A DNA stretch of 64,000 bases, taken from the NCBI RefSeq assembly GCF_964355755.1, contig NC_092670.1, positions 3,993,001 through 4,057,000 on the forward strand, read 5' to 3'. The stretch comes from Antedon mediterranea (taxonomy: Eukaryota; Echinodermata; Crinoidea; Comatulida; Antedonidae). Each line of letters starts with the position of its first letter. Position 1 is the stretch's first letter. The position numbers and the translations under genes were made by a program. Below the pieces are notes generated by a model that had not been told where the DNA came from, made no database searches, and saw only the letters and a program-made list of their open reading frames with translations. Positions 10,752-20,598 of this stretch are shown here, piece after piece.

Positions 10752-11394
10752 TGTAATATAATGTTTGGGTTGTTGAGGTACTAATGAAAGACTCTAACTC
10801 GCTTGACTGTCGTAACACATATATTATTAATTCAGTATAATACTTCAGTACAATATACAACTATAAGTATACATAAGGAACGCGGAGGATCAATGATGCT
10901 GTCGGTGAGGTGTGAAGTGTGTAGGTCTGCTTCTGGAGAAGTGGCTGTATGGTGTGTGCTCCGTGAGGTGGCTGTAAGATGTGTGCTCCGTGAGGTGGCT
11001 GTAAGATGTGTCTGGGCCCTTCTGAAACTTGGGAGTATATTGGCTCAGTTCATTTGCATAATGTCATTACATCATCTGTGAGGGTAACGATTGGTCCTAA
11101 GTTGATCCAGGGGTGTTTAAGTGGGAGTGATTAACGGTATAATAAGGTATTTCTGTGATGGATGACACTGTCAAATCTGTACTTAAATAGTGTCAATCAC
11201 TCCTGTGGTTTAACGATGGGAAAGTCACAAAATTAAGCTAAGTGTTTTCTTTAGGGACTCTATTATAAACTAAATGGTCATTAAAACATCTGGACAAACT
11301 CTCCTTCGGCCTTTCTGGGTCAAGTTTGTGAACCTATTTGAATTCCGATACAAAGGTCAATTTCTTAAATATAAAAGTATATCTTTATATCACA
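10752..11394 (-). repeat. 5' LTR of the gypsy element
   Basis: 643 bp, the partner of 674-1316 with one visible mismatch. In the element's orientation this LTR carries the promoter that drives transcription leftward. Confidence 0.95.
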
Positions 11395-11550
11395 TAAAGA
11401 AGAGTGGCAGAACTGGGAGTTATTTTTGTGGGTCTGTGGATAAGAGGATAAAAAGAATTGTTAAATAGAAAATGGACAAAATCATTTACATTATTATTTG
11501 AATCAAATTTTAAAATATCCACATTAAAATCACCAGTCCACATTAAAATC
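11395..11550 (-). mobile_element. LINE fragment: upstream part of the endonuclease split by the gypsy element
   Basis: The minus strand reads GDFNVDILKFDSNNN, then FYPLIHRPTKITPSSATLL. This is the GDFN motif and following region of an AP endonuclease. Removing the gypsy element and one target duplication joins this frame directly to the endonuclease remainder at 673 without shift or stop. The fragment stops at about 11550, where a relic repeat begins, so the LINE is 5'-truncated. A 19-bp period duplication of TCCACATTAAAATCACC at 11518-11553 marks its 5' junction. Confidence 0.85.
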
Positions 11551-11880
11551 ACCTATTCAACTTACCTGGTATGTTGAGCCATTGTTTCATATGCACCTTA
11601 GCCACATCCAGAACTTCATTCTCTTTATTGTATCTACAAAACCTATTCAACTTACCTGGTATTTTGAGCCATTGTTTCATATGCACCTTAGCCACATCCA
11701 GCACCTCATTCTCCTCAATGTATCTACAAAACCTATTCAACTTACCTGGTATTTTGAGACATTGTTTCATATACACCTTAGCCACACCCATCCAACACCG
11801 CATTTTCTGCACCTAAAGTATCTACAAGATCTATTTTCAATGCTTCAGCCGATGAGTGAAACTTTCCTAGAGTAAACAAT
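11551..11880 (-). pseudogene. Unit 1 relics: pseudo-exon d of an unidentified gene, amplified in 90-bp tandem copies
   Basis: Copies begin ACCTATTCAACTTACC at 11551, 11641 and 11731. On the minus strand an acceptor-like TTTACTCTAG near 11870 precedes a segment whose better-preserved relative at 25740-25865 reads KLHSSDEALKIDLVDTL. The repeated part contains the exon end and a donor-like CCAG|GTAAGT, so exon 3' end plus intron start have been tandemly amplified. Here the reading frame contains stops. The protein family is not recognised. Confidence 0.6.
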
Positions 11881-12366
11881 ATTTAATTTTTAGAAAATTT
11901 CCATAAAATGTATCATGAAAATTTTAAAAGAAAACAATCTATTATTTGGTGTAGGAAACACAGAAACATTAGCTCTGTCTACACTACCATTAACTAAAAA
12001 CTTTGAAATAATGTGAAAAAGGAAAGGCTACAATTCCATATTATATAGAGGGAGCACTTTTATACACAAGGAAGTCTTTAAAACGAGACACTTTTGCTTA
12101 GTGTTCCAGAAAGTAGAGTATTTGAACTGTAAATGTTTATGAATGGCTATGTTTATCTATGAATATGACTATTTTTCGTATGAATATTAATGACCATTGT
12201 CTATATTTTCATGCATAATAAAACAGGCATTTAATTTATTCATTTGTGGAGTGCTAGGTATTTGAGCAAAGCGAAAACTTGAACACCTAACTGTCATTCA
12301 ACAAGTATTGTGTTCTTAAGATGAGTTGAAAATACTATGCCATTGTTTTGTAAATCGAGCACTAAC

Positions 12367-13132
12367 CTAACTGTAAAAAAATTTCCGTCTGTCTGTGTCC
12401 AATCATGGTCATTACATCCATAAACCAGAACGGTGCAACAATACCCTGCAAAATAAATGTATAGTATTTGTTATTTATAACATAGTTAGCAATTTCTTAT
12501 AACAAATTCAAACACGGTCCCAGAAAGTGACACTTTTTCCGCAAGACAAAGATACGCACAAGATGTTCTTTACAAACAGCTCATGTCATGATCTGGCCAA
12601 CGCTGCAGAACTCCACAATGGCACATTGTAATCATATCATAGTGTGAATATAATACAATGCAATAGAATAGAGTTCAATAGAAAATAAATAGTTTTATTA
12701 GTTTACCAATGTTTTGTTGAACCAGATTGCCATGACATTGCAGTAAGTGCTCTGCTGCTGAACTATGTCTCTGAAAGATTCAAATGATTAAAGCTAATAA
12801 TGGAATGTATTGTAATTAAAGAACGTACAAGACAATGTGATGAAACATGGAAAGAATTCAATTTAAAATGAACATTATCTCAACTACATACTTGCATTTT
12901 AACTGCAATGGTAATAAGACATTACCCTACTGCAATCGCAACTACATATCAATGTTATGCTAGAAAGTGGCATTTGTGTAATAATCGATACATCTCAAGG
13001 AAATCAAATTCACATTGTTATCACACAGATCATTTTTCTCACAGCTACAGTAGTTCAACTCCTCTTGTCTGCTTTGTAATATATCAATTGTTTTCTTCCT
13101 CATCATCTGTTTGCTTATTTCTCTGGCATGGT
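12367..13132 (-). pseudogene. Unit 1 relics: pseudo-exons c, b and a of the same unidentified gene
   Basis: Three segments on the minus strand have splice-like borders. One is 13060-13132, after CTTTCAG (frame HAREISKQMMRKKTIDILQS). The second is 12707-12770, between CTTTCAG and GTAAAC (frame RHSSAAEHLLQCHGNLVQQ). The third is 12367-12445, between TTTTGCAG and GTTAGT (frame YCCTVLVYGCNDHDWTQ). The phases of the second and third match (phase 1). Related segments recur in the other units with indels and stops, so these are probably decayed exons of a gene lying head-to-head with each TRIM gene. The function is unknown. Confidence 0.5.
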
Positions 13133-13649
13133 CTGAAAGATTTAACTTTACGATACAAGTTTAAAAAGGCATGAGCATAAATAGAATAAAATATTTACAC
13201 CTGCCTACATAATATTCTGTATTCCAGTTCCTGTTGATCTCTATTGATGTAAACAATATAAAGTACAATACTGTACCTACATAAATAAATACCACAACTG
13301 CTGTATTAATAAAGTGTGTGATAATACATAAATAAAGTAATGATCAAGAGCCTTTATTGAAGTTTAGTGTTCTGCATCACTGAATTTGAAATCGTAATGA
13401 CGTGAAAGTTTACTATGCATATCAGTTAAAAACTGATCTAATGATGCACATACAGTACACCAACAAGGTCTGTACAAAAAAATTAATGCTTGTTTTCTTG
13501 TTGACAAATATTAACTTCTGACAGTTCAAGGTATTTTGCATTTTATTTATTCAATAATTGCTTGAAACTATTAACTACATTAAGATTTGTACACATAGTT
13601 GTACTATGCAATGCCCAGTCATTTGTTATAACAGGAAATAGTAGAGATT

Positions 13650-13659
13650 GGAAAAACCA
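13650..13659. promoter_or_regulatory. Conserved upstream block GGAAAAACC...GGGCGTGTACA of TRIM copy 1
   Basis: A block of about 35 bp (here GGAAAAACCAACTTGGGCG) recurs upstream of every TRIM copy: 20148, 29667, 37665, 42424 and a local duplicate at about 42563. In copies 2 and 4 its reverse complement is GGGGTTTTCC, which fits the NF-kappaB consensus GGGRNNYYCC. Copies 1 and 5 (GGAAAAACCA) do not fit. Conservation may simply reflect recent duplication, so a regulatory role is a guess. Confidence 0.25.
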
Positions 13660-13999
13660 ACTTGGGCGTGTACACAAATAGCATAATATAGGCCTACGTG
13701 AAAATAGGATTTTATATTATCAATAAATTTTAATAAATGCGTTTATGTCATTTCGATGTTAATATGTACGGTAAAATAAATTGTTATCTATTATTATCAT
13801 CTGTACTATATAATAATTGAAAGTCTACTTTGGCATTTGAATTTGTTTTCATATTTAAAAACATTTTCAACAAAGGAAAACAATTATTACAAAGCAAATT
13901 GTAAATGTGAAGTGAGATATTAAATATTATTTATTACACCAGAGGAAGATAACATAACTTATGAGGTTTTACTCTCTTGCAGGATAGATTTGTTTTAAA

Positions 14000-16084
14000 A
14001 TGGCTACAAGCAAATTAAATCAGTTTCTTCGAGATTTAGATGAGGACTTAGTATGTGCCATTTGCCAGAAAAGATTTCAAGATCCAAAGAGTCTTCAATG
14101 TCTACATAGCTTTTGCTTGTCATGTTTAGAGAACTGGGTAAAAACAAACCATGGCAAACTAACATGTCCAATGTGTTGTAAATCATATCCTATTCCAGAT
14201 GGCGGGCTTAAGAAGCTTCCACCTAATACATTTCTAAACAACATGTTAGAAAACATTGACAAATTTCAAAAGAAAGATAACATAAAATGTATTTGTGGAG
14301 AAACAGAACAGGCAACACATTACTGTAAAGAATGCAGACATTACTTGTGTTTTGTATGTAGTAAGTATCACAAAATGTTGCCGATGTCTGCAAGTGATAC
14401 GCTACTTGCTGCAGAAGAATTGCAATCAATGACGCCACAACAACTTGCAGCATTAAACCCACCATTGTGTTCCTCTCACAATAAACCACTAGAGTTATAC
14501 TGCACAAAATGTAAAGAACCAATATGCATAATAACACATCCCTCAATAGATCATAAACCAATTGAAATTTTAAAAGCTTTTGAATCATTTAAAGAATCTG
14601 CACAACATCTGAAATCAACAGCCCATCATTACAAAGCTAAACTTGGTAATAGACTCAAGGAGCTCACAGAGAATGCTAAACAACTAAAAGAAAGTAAAGA
14701 ATCGAGTAACAAAGATATTGATAATCAAGTTCAAGAAGCGATGAAAATAATCCAGAGAAAAGGAGATGAAATGAAAAAGAAAGTTGACACAATTTATGAA
14801 AATGAAAAGAAAACAAATGATGTAGAAATGGAGAAAATAAGGTTAATTACTGCTGAACTAAATACAAATGTGAGTTTCCTTAATCAGTCACTAAAGAGTG
14901 AGCCAACAACTGCTATGATGTCAAGTGAGATTGCATTGAATACACTGAAGGATCACATTAACAATTCTGAAGAAATCAAGCAAAACGACAATGGAAAAAT
15001 TAACTTCTTTGGAAACAAACATCAAATGGATGATATTGGGATTGTAACTCAAATTAATGTAAAGGTACCGGAATATGTCATCCAAGGTGAAACTCTTGTT
15101 GCCAAATTAAGACAAAAACATCGGGTTGGTCCTAATCAACTTACAGCAACATGGACACATTCAACAGGAGAAACCAAAATTGATCTTGTTAAAGAAGATA
15201 ATGAGTATGTTGTAAGAGGAGTATGTGAAACTCCAGGAGTTTGTATATTAAATGTGTATTTAAATGGAAGTCCAGTCAAACAATCACCATTTAACATCAA
15301 CATAGAGAAAAAGGGACTGGTAAATGATTTCAAAGTTGATGGAAAGCCTATAGGAGTAGTAAAGTGTGATGATGATTGCCTGCTGGTTTCATTTAACACA
15401 AATGAAATTCACAAGTACAAACAATCAGGAGAATGCATCAGCAAGATTACACTACCAGAAGGTTCGAGAGTTTACAAAATGTACAAAATGAAGAATAACA
15501 ACATAGCATTCAGTGATGTAAACTTCATTAAAGTATGTGATATGAAAGGTCATGTGATCAAATCTATTGGTAAGGTTGTATTGAAATATCCATGGGGTAT
15601 TCACATAGATGAGGCAACAAACGTTATTTATGTAGCAGAATGGAACACTAAATATGTGTTCATGTTTGACATCAATAGTGGTAAGGAACTGATGAAGATA
15701 GGATCACAAGAAAAAGTAAAATATGGATACTATGATGTAACACTTACACAAACGGGGAAAGTAGTTGTAGCAGATTTGGAAAATAATCAAATTGTATTAT
15801 ATGATGATGAAGACAAATCATTTAAAGTACTTATCAATGAAGGTGATGAAGATGGTATGGTGTTAGGGCTACGTGGGGTTGTAGTTGATGAGGATGGTAA
15901 CATCATTGTATCAAGTTTTAACAAACTACAACTATTCAGCAGTGATGGACATTTTATCAAAAGGATTGATCAGAAGAAAGATAGAATTAATAATCCAGAG
16001 CAGTTATGCATCATTTCATATCACCCACGTAGAATTGCTGTAGCTAATTACAGTAGCAGCAACATTAAAATATTCAATTATTAA
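14000..16084 (+). CDS. TRIM-NHL protein, copy 1 (RING, B-boxes, coiled coil, filamin, NHL)
   Basis: 694 residues in one exon. The C3HC4 RING uses C19, C22, C34, H36, C39, C42, C56 and C59. B-box 1 runs from about C97 to H124, and B-box 2 from C157 to H185. A long Lys/Glu-rich coiled coil spans about 195-300, a filamin-type Ig domain about 348-437 and NHL-type beta-propeller repeats 438-694. The layout is that of TRIM2/TRIM3/TRIM71-like proteins: likely RING ubiquitin ligases that use the propeller to bind RNA or protein. Compared with copy 3, a 12-bp in-frame deletion after PICI removes a B-box 2 cysteine. The ATG lies 17 bases after a splice acceptor (CTCTTGCAG), implying an intron in the 5' UTR. 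The specific orthologue is not assigned. Confidence 0.93.
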   Translation: MATSKLNQFLRDLDEDLVCAICQKRFQDPKSLQCLHSFCLSCLENWVKTNHGKLTCPMCCKSYPIPDGGLKKLPPNTFLNNMLENIDKFQKKDNIKCICGETEQATHYCKECRHYLCFVCSKYHKMLPMSASDTLLAAEELQSMTPQQLAALNPPLCSSHNKPLELYCTKCKEPICIITHPSIDHKPIEILKAFESFKESAQHLKSTAHHYKAKLGNRLKELTENAKQLKESKESSNKDIDNQVQEAMKIIQRKGDEMKKKVDTIYENEKKTNDVEMEKIRLITAELNTNVSFLNQSLKSEPTTAMMSSEIALNTLKDHINNSEEIKQNDNGKINFFGNKHQMDDIGIVTQINVKVPEYVIQGETLVAKLRQKHRVGPNQLTATWTHSTGETKIDLVKEDNEYVVRGVCETPGVCILNVYLNGSPVKQSPFNINIEKKGLVNDFKVDGKPIGVVKCDDDCLLVSFNTNEIHKYKQSGECISKITLPEGSRVYKMYKMKNNNIAFSDVNFIKVCDMKGHVIKSIGKVVLKYPWGIHIDEATNVIYVAEWNTKYVFMFDINSGKELMKIGSQEKVKYGYYDVTLTQTGKVVVADLENNQIVLYDDEDKSFKVLINEGDEDGMVLGLRGVVVDEDGNIIVSSFNKLQLFSSDGHFIKRIDQKKDRINNPEQLCIISYHPRRIAVANYSSSNIKIFNY

Positions 16085-16321
16085 ATTTTTTCTCATTTAA
16101 AAACTGCACATAAATAATTTGTAAAAAAAGTAAAAGGTTATGAAATTATAATAACTAGAGGGTGACACTATGGATCTTGGAATGTTAAATAATGATTTGG
16201 GTACACGTCACAGGAAGACAGTCTGGTCTATCGAGGGAGATGTGGGTGAGTGTTAATGTTTTATTTTTTAAAATAAACCTAATCTGTTTCTCAGAATCTT
16301 AGACTAAGATGATGATCATAA

Positions 16322-16825
16322 TTGCATAATTGCAATGTTTTACTTTATCATCAAAGATCTATTATTTATAATTTACTCATAGTTAATAATCGTCATGATA
16401 CTCTCACTTTCAAGCATCTTCGCTCCAGTAATGATATTTCAAGATTTTGCATCCCGACCAGATTCACTAGAACTTGGAATTCCATACCCAATGAGATTCG
16501 CGATATTTGTGTTAATGGTTCATTTATTAATTTTAAATTATCTCTAAAGCTATATTTTAAATGTCGGAGTGAAACTTTTTAACTTTTTAAATGAAATGAT
16601 ATGTCTATGTTATTTTAGTATATATTCTTGTTATTTGTAATTTTTGTGTTGGAGAGACACACCTTACCGGTGACAGCGTTTTGTTTAATGCTTTTGTCTC
16701 TCCTCGGCTTCGTGTCTTGTATTTCATATATAGGCCTATATATATATTTCTATGTTTTTTGTTTTTTTGTTGTTGTAATTATTATGTTATGTTTATTGCC
16801 GAAATGAATAAAATAAATAAAATAA
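16322..16825 (+). mobile_element. LINE 3' end inserted downstream of TRIM copy 1
   Basis: The frame ending at 16582 reads RFCIPTRFTRTWNSIPNEIR, typical of the C-terminus of non-LTR RT polyproteins. An untranslated tail follows, ending in repeated AATAAAATAAAT. The flank of TRIM copy 5 (around 44840-44880) has the same surrounding sequence without this insert, which defines its limits to within a few bases. It is 5'-truncated and inactive. Confidence 0.82.
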
Positions 16826-17640
16826 CATTTGAGTACCATGTTTATTTTTCGGGGGTGAGGTGGGTTCATTACAGTAATACAAAGTAAATTTAGTTAATTC
16901 AGTGATTATTTGAAATAATTTCAATATACTGAATACTATACTGAATTAATATGTATTCATAAAGTATTGTAGAACTTTTACCTAAAAGGCATTTCAATAA
17001 TTAAAATCATTAACATACAGTAATAACAATGTTTTTCTCAAATTATTTCTAAATCTAACATTACAGTACATTTTATATCACAGCATATAGATGATAGTGA
17101 ATAGCAATTGTAATAGATAGTCATTATAATATCTCTATTGCCGTAAAATATGCAGTAAGTTTAATTAATAATGCATGTTGTTAAATTAATGCATTGTTTA
17201 GAGTTATAAATTAAATTAGAACTTAAAATTAAAACACTTCTGCCCAGCAATTTTACGAACATGAAATGCAAAGATTTAACGTGCGGAATCGGTCACGCGT
17301 GGCAGTGAGGAAAATATCTATCGTGTTTAATATTTTTTGTCACGGGTGTCATTTTCTTCAAAGTGTGCGCCGAACATGAGCTAACAGCTCAATAAAAAAT
17401 CAACAACACATGTATATTCTAATTTATTATAATAAGTGAGCGCGCGCCGAATTGTGTAGTAAGTAATTATCCAATCAGCACTTCCGTTCTGAAAGCGTCC
17501 GATAGAACGCAATCACAGTTTGCGGCATTTTTTTGATTGATTCTATAAATTGTTTGTAGTAATTTGAACACAGAAACATAAACATTCAAAAGTAACTAAA
17601 AGGCAGTTCCCAGTGCTGTATCTCCACATAATATCTATTA
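16826..17640. other. 3' flank of TRIM unit 1, no gene seen
   Basis: Up to about 17260 this matches the 3' flank of TRIM copy 5 (44880-44943 and 46681-46940), so it belongs to the duplicated unit. It contains the intact target site of the Helitron-like element (A16955|T16956). The part at 17270-17600 is unmatched within the window and has CG-containing stretches and a CCAATCA box near 17471, but no coding frame. Confidence 0.6.
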
Positions 17641-17766
17641 TAGGAATATTTGGTAAAAAAGCATCACATGTGGTGCCTTTTATCATGTAAGGTGGGTTAA
17701 GGGTTAGGTTACTCTAGATACTGTACATGTGAAACACATGTGATGTTGTATTACCAAATATTCCTA
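17641..17766. mobile_element. 126-bp MITE with 16-bp inverted ends
   Basis: TAGGAATATTTGGTAA at 17641-17656 is the exact reverse complement of TTACCAAATATTCCTA at 17751-17766. Further pairing continues inside (CATCACATGTG with CACATGTGATG). If the outer TA pairs are target duplications, it is a Tc1/mariner-type MITE. It has no coding capacity. Confidence 0.7.
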
Positions 17767-18059
17767 AGATACTTCAGATATAGATATTACAGTACCGAAA
17801 ATCGGCTGAGGCAAAGAAAAGGAAGACTTTAAACCACCTTTCGGTTTTTGAAAAAATGCATCAAAAAAGTAACAAAGAGTTTATCTACTATGAATATGAC
17901 TATTTGTCGTATGAATATTAATGAGTATGACTATTTATATTATATAATAAAAACAGGCACTTAAATGTATTCCATTTGTGGGGGGATTGTTATTAGTAAA
18001 AAAATTTACACTCCAGAATTATAATTATTCTTAAGACGAGTTGGTATTACTATGCCATT

Positions 18060-19752
18060 GTAAATTTAACAACACTAATCTAACTGTAAAGAAATTTATG
18101 TTCAATTGTATTGATCATTACATCCATAAACCAGAACGGTGAAACAATACCCTGCAAGATAAATGTATATTATTTGTTATTTATAACATACTTAGCAATT
18201 GCTTATAACAAATTCAAGCACAGTCCCAGAAAGTGACACTTTCTTCGCAAGACAAAGATATGTAATGATGTTCTGTACAAACAGCTCATGTCATGATCTG
18301 GTCAACGCTGCAGAACTCCACAATGGCACATTGTAATCATATCATAGTGTAAATATAATACAATGTAATATAATAGTTCAATAGAAAATAAATGGTTTTA
18401 TTAGTTTACCTACGTTTTGTTGAACCCGATTGCCATGACATTGCAATAAGTGCTCTGCTGCTGGACTATGTCTCTGAAAGATTCAAATGATTAAAGCTGA
18501 TAATGAAATGTATTGTAATTAAAGAAAGTACAAGACAATGACGATGAAACATGGAAAGGATTCAATTTTAAAATTAACATTATCTCAACTACATATATAC
18601 ATTATGACTGCAATGGTAATAAAACATTATCCTACCTAACTGCAATCGCAACTATAATAAATGTTATGCTAGAAAATGGCCTTTGTGTAATAATCGATAC
18701 ATCTCAAGGAAATCAAATTCACATTGTTATCACACAAATAATTTTTCTCACAGCTACAGAAGTCCAACTAGATTGCAATGGGAATTATTCAAATAAACAA
18801 TAAGGACAATTCAAGATAGTGTATATTATATCTATTATAATAACAAATAGTAAACAGTGCATGATAACATCAAGGATGGGCCAACAAAAAGTAAATCAAC
18901 ACAATATGTTTAGAGTGATATGGAATGATGTTAGTCATCCCCTTAACTCGGACATTGCCGACTGCCTTATGGAACGTAGTGGTAGACTGAGGCCGCCATG
19001 GGGATCCACTGAACGCCATCGTCTCTCCTTCCTCCCAAGGGGCATACGAGACTATAATGAAAGATTTCAAAGATAGGGGAATTTATTACGAATACACTAT
19101 TTTTGTTATTATTATTATCACACTTATGTATTAGGCCTATCATTTCTCTTTTCTTTATGGCATTGTTATAAGACAGCAACACAATTTCCCAAGTTTCCTT
19201 GTATCCTTGTATCATGGTTGCATCAATGTTGTAATTGATTATATTTTTGATAGGAATCTGGTATGAAATAATATTTAATATCTAGCTATGCAAAGAATAA
19301 ACAAATTAATTATTTGTAAGTACGTACCAAAAAAATCACCAGTATTCTAACTCTAAAACTTTATGAAGAAATTTTACTGTTTATTCTCTATTTTGCATGA
19401 AGGATAATTCTTAAATGTAGTATTGTGCACAGTATATTTATTTATTGTCATTAGACAAAATAATTTGTATGGAATGCCATAAGTGCCATAGTAATCACAA
19501 TACCAGTGACTGAATAAGGCATTTGCTATGCAACAATATTAACTATTTCTATAACTTGATGTCAAAACAAAAACTTGCAACAAGTCGATCAACTCAGTTC
19601 AATTTTTCTTCTTCAAACTTAAAGATATTTTGGATTGAATCTTTCTGGAAAAAGTTTGTAAAGTGTGCAATATCTTCTTCTTGTCGGCTTCGTAATTTAT
19701 CAATTGTTTTCTTCCTCATCATCTGTTTGCTTATTTCTCTAGCATCGTCTGA
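18060..19752 (-). pseudogene. Unit 2 relics: pseudo-exons c, b and a of the unidentified head-to-head gene
   Basis: Copies of the unit 1 segments: exon c near 18070-18155, exon b near 18413-18476 (acceptor and donor retained) and exon a at 19600-19752. Exon a is the longest open version, reading DDAREISKQMMRKKTIDKL and then RSRQEEDIAHFTNFFQK. A LINE fragment (18905-19213) lies between b and a. Stops and frame changes relative to the other copies indicate decay. No family was recognised. Confidence 0.5.
18905..19213 (+). mobile_element. LINE 3' end inserted in unit 2
   Basis: The frame ending at 19076 reads SHPLNSDIADCLMERSGRL and LSFLPRGIRDYNERFQR, typical of the extreme C-terminus of non-LTR RT proteins. 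A tail ends in the short repeat CCTTGTATCCTTGTATC. The matching part of unit 3 (28720-28770) reads straight across without it. It is 5'-truncated. Confidence 0.75.
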
Positions 19753-19760
19753 AAGAGAAA

Positions 19761-20598
19761 AAAAGTAAATTAATTCAGCGTTAAAAGTATAATTTATTAC
19801 AATTTCAAAAAGCATTGAAGCACACATCTACATAATATTCTGTATTAGTTCCTGCACTGGCCTAAAGTAATGAATAGTTTTTATTGTAGCTTGGTGTTCT
19901 ACATCACTGATTTTGAAATCGTAATGACGTGACGATTTGGAATATAAACAGCTCAATAATGATCACACATACACACATAAACAACGAGGAAAACCAGCTT
20001 TTGTTTCATTACTGGAAAACATATTAACTTCTAAAAGCTCGCCAACACCAATGGTATTTACATTTTATTTATTAAATAATTGCTTAAAAATATTCTCTTT
20101 AAAGTAGGATTGTTACATAAATATTGTATACTCCATGACAAGTGATCGGAAAACCCCATATGGGTGTGTACAGGTATAGGATTTTTAAAAATCAATAAAT
20201 TTCAATAATGCAGCATATGGCTATATATGCCAATATTCATTTTGATGGTAATTAGTTTAAACTAATACCAGCATATAATGTGTCGTCCATATCATGTGAC
20301 TCTTTGGCATTTTAATTTGCTTTCATATTCATAAAAACAGTATTCAATGATAGAAAACATTAACTTAAATTATATGTGACTTCTTAGTCATTGTTTGATA
20401 CACCATAAACTTCAATAATTTGTAACTAACTGAAGGACTCTTTGGCATTTTAATTTGCTTTCATATTCATAACAGTATTCAATGATAGAAAACAATTATA
20501 CAGAGCAATTCTATTATATGTGACTTCTTAGTCATTGTTTAATACACCAGAGAAGGATAACATGGAGCTTTAATATCTTGCAGGTTAACTGCTTTAAA
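19761..20598 (+). promoter_or_regulatory. Upstream region of TRIM copy 2 with 5' UTR intron acceptor
   Basis: The sequence is shared with the region upstream of TRIM copy 4 (37200-38201). It contains the conserved block GGAAAACCCC at 20148-20157 and an internal duplication (ACTCTTTGGCATTTTAATTTGC near 20300 and 20440). It ends in the acceptor ATATCTTGCAG at about 20573-20583, followed by a short 5' UTR piece and the ATG at 20599. The first exon and promoter were not located. Confidence 0.45.

Larger units (their letters stand above)
674..11394 (-). mobile_element. Ty3/gypsy LTR retrotransposon, full length, carrying a nested piggyBac-like insert
   Basis: The element reads right to left: 5' LTR (10752-11394), primer binding site, leader, gag, protease, pol, a 3' non-coding part, polypurine tract and 3' LTR (674-1316). 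Gene order is PR-RT-RNaseH-integrase, as in Ty3/gypsy. Both LTRs have TG...CA ends. The flanks carry TAAA on both sides (670-673 and 11395-11398), read as a 4-bp target duplication; a 5-bp ATAAA reading is also possible. The total of 10721 bp includes a 2.1-kb piggyBac-like insert, so the element proper is about 8.6 kb. The rest of its 3' non-coding part (1344-2106 and 4259-4366) is AT-rich with no recognisable gene. Confidence 0.95.
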
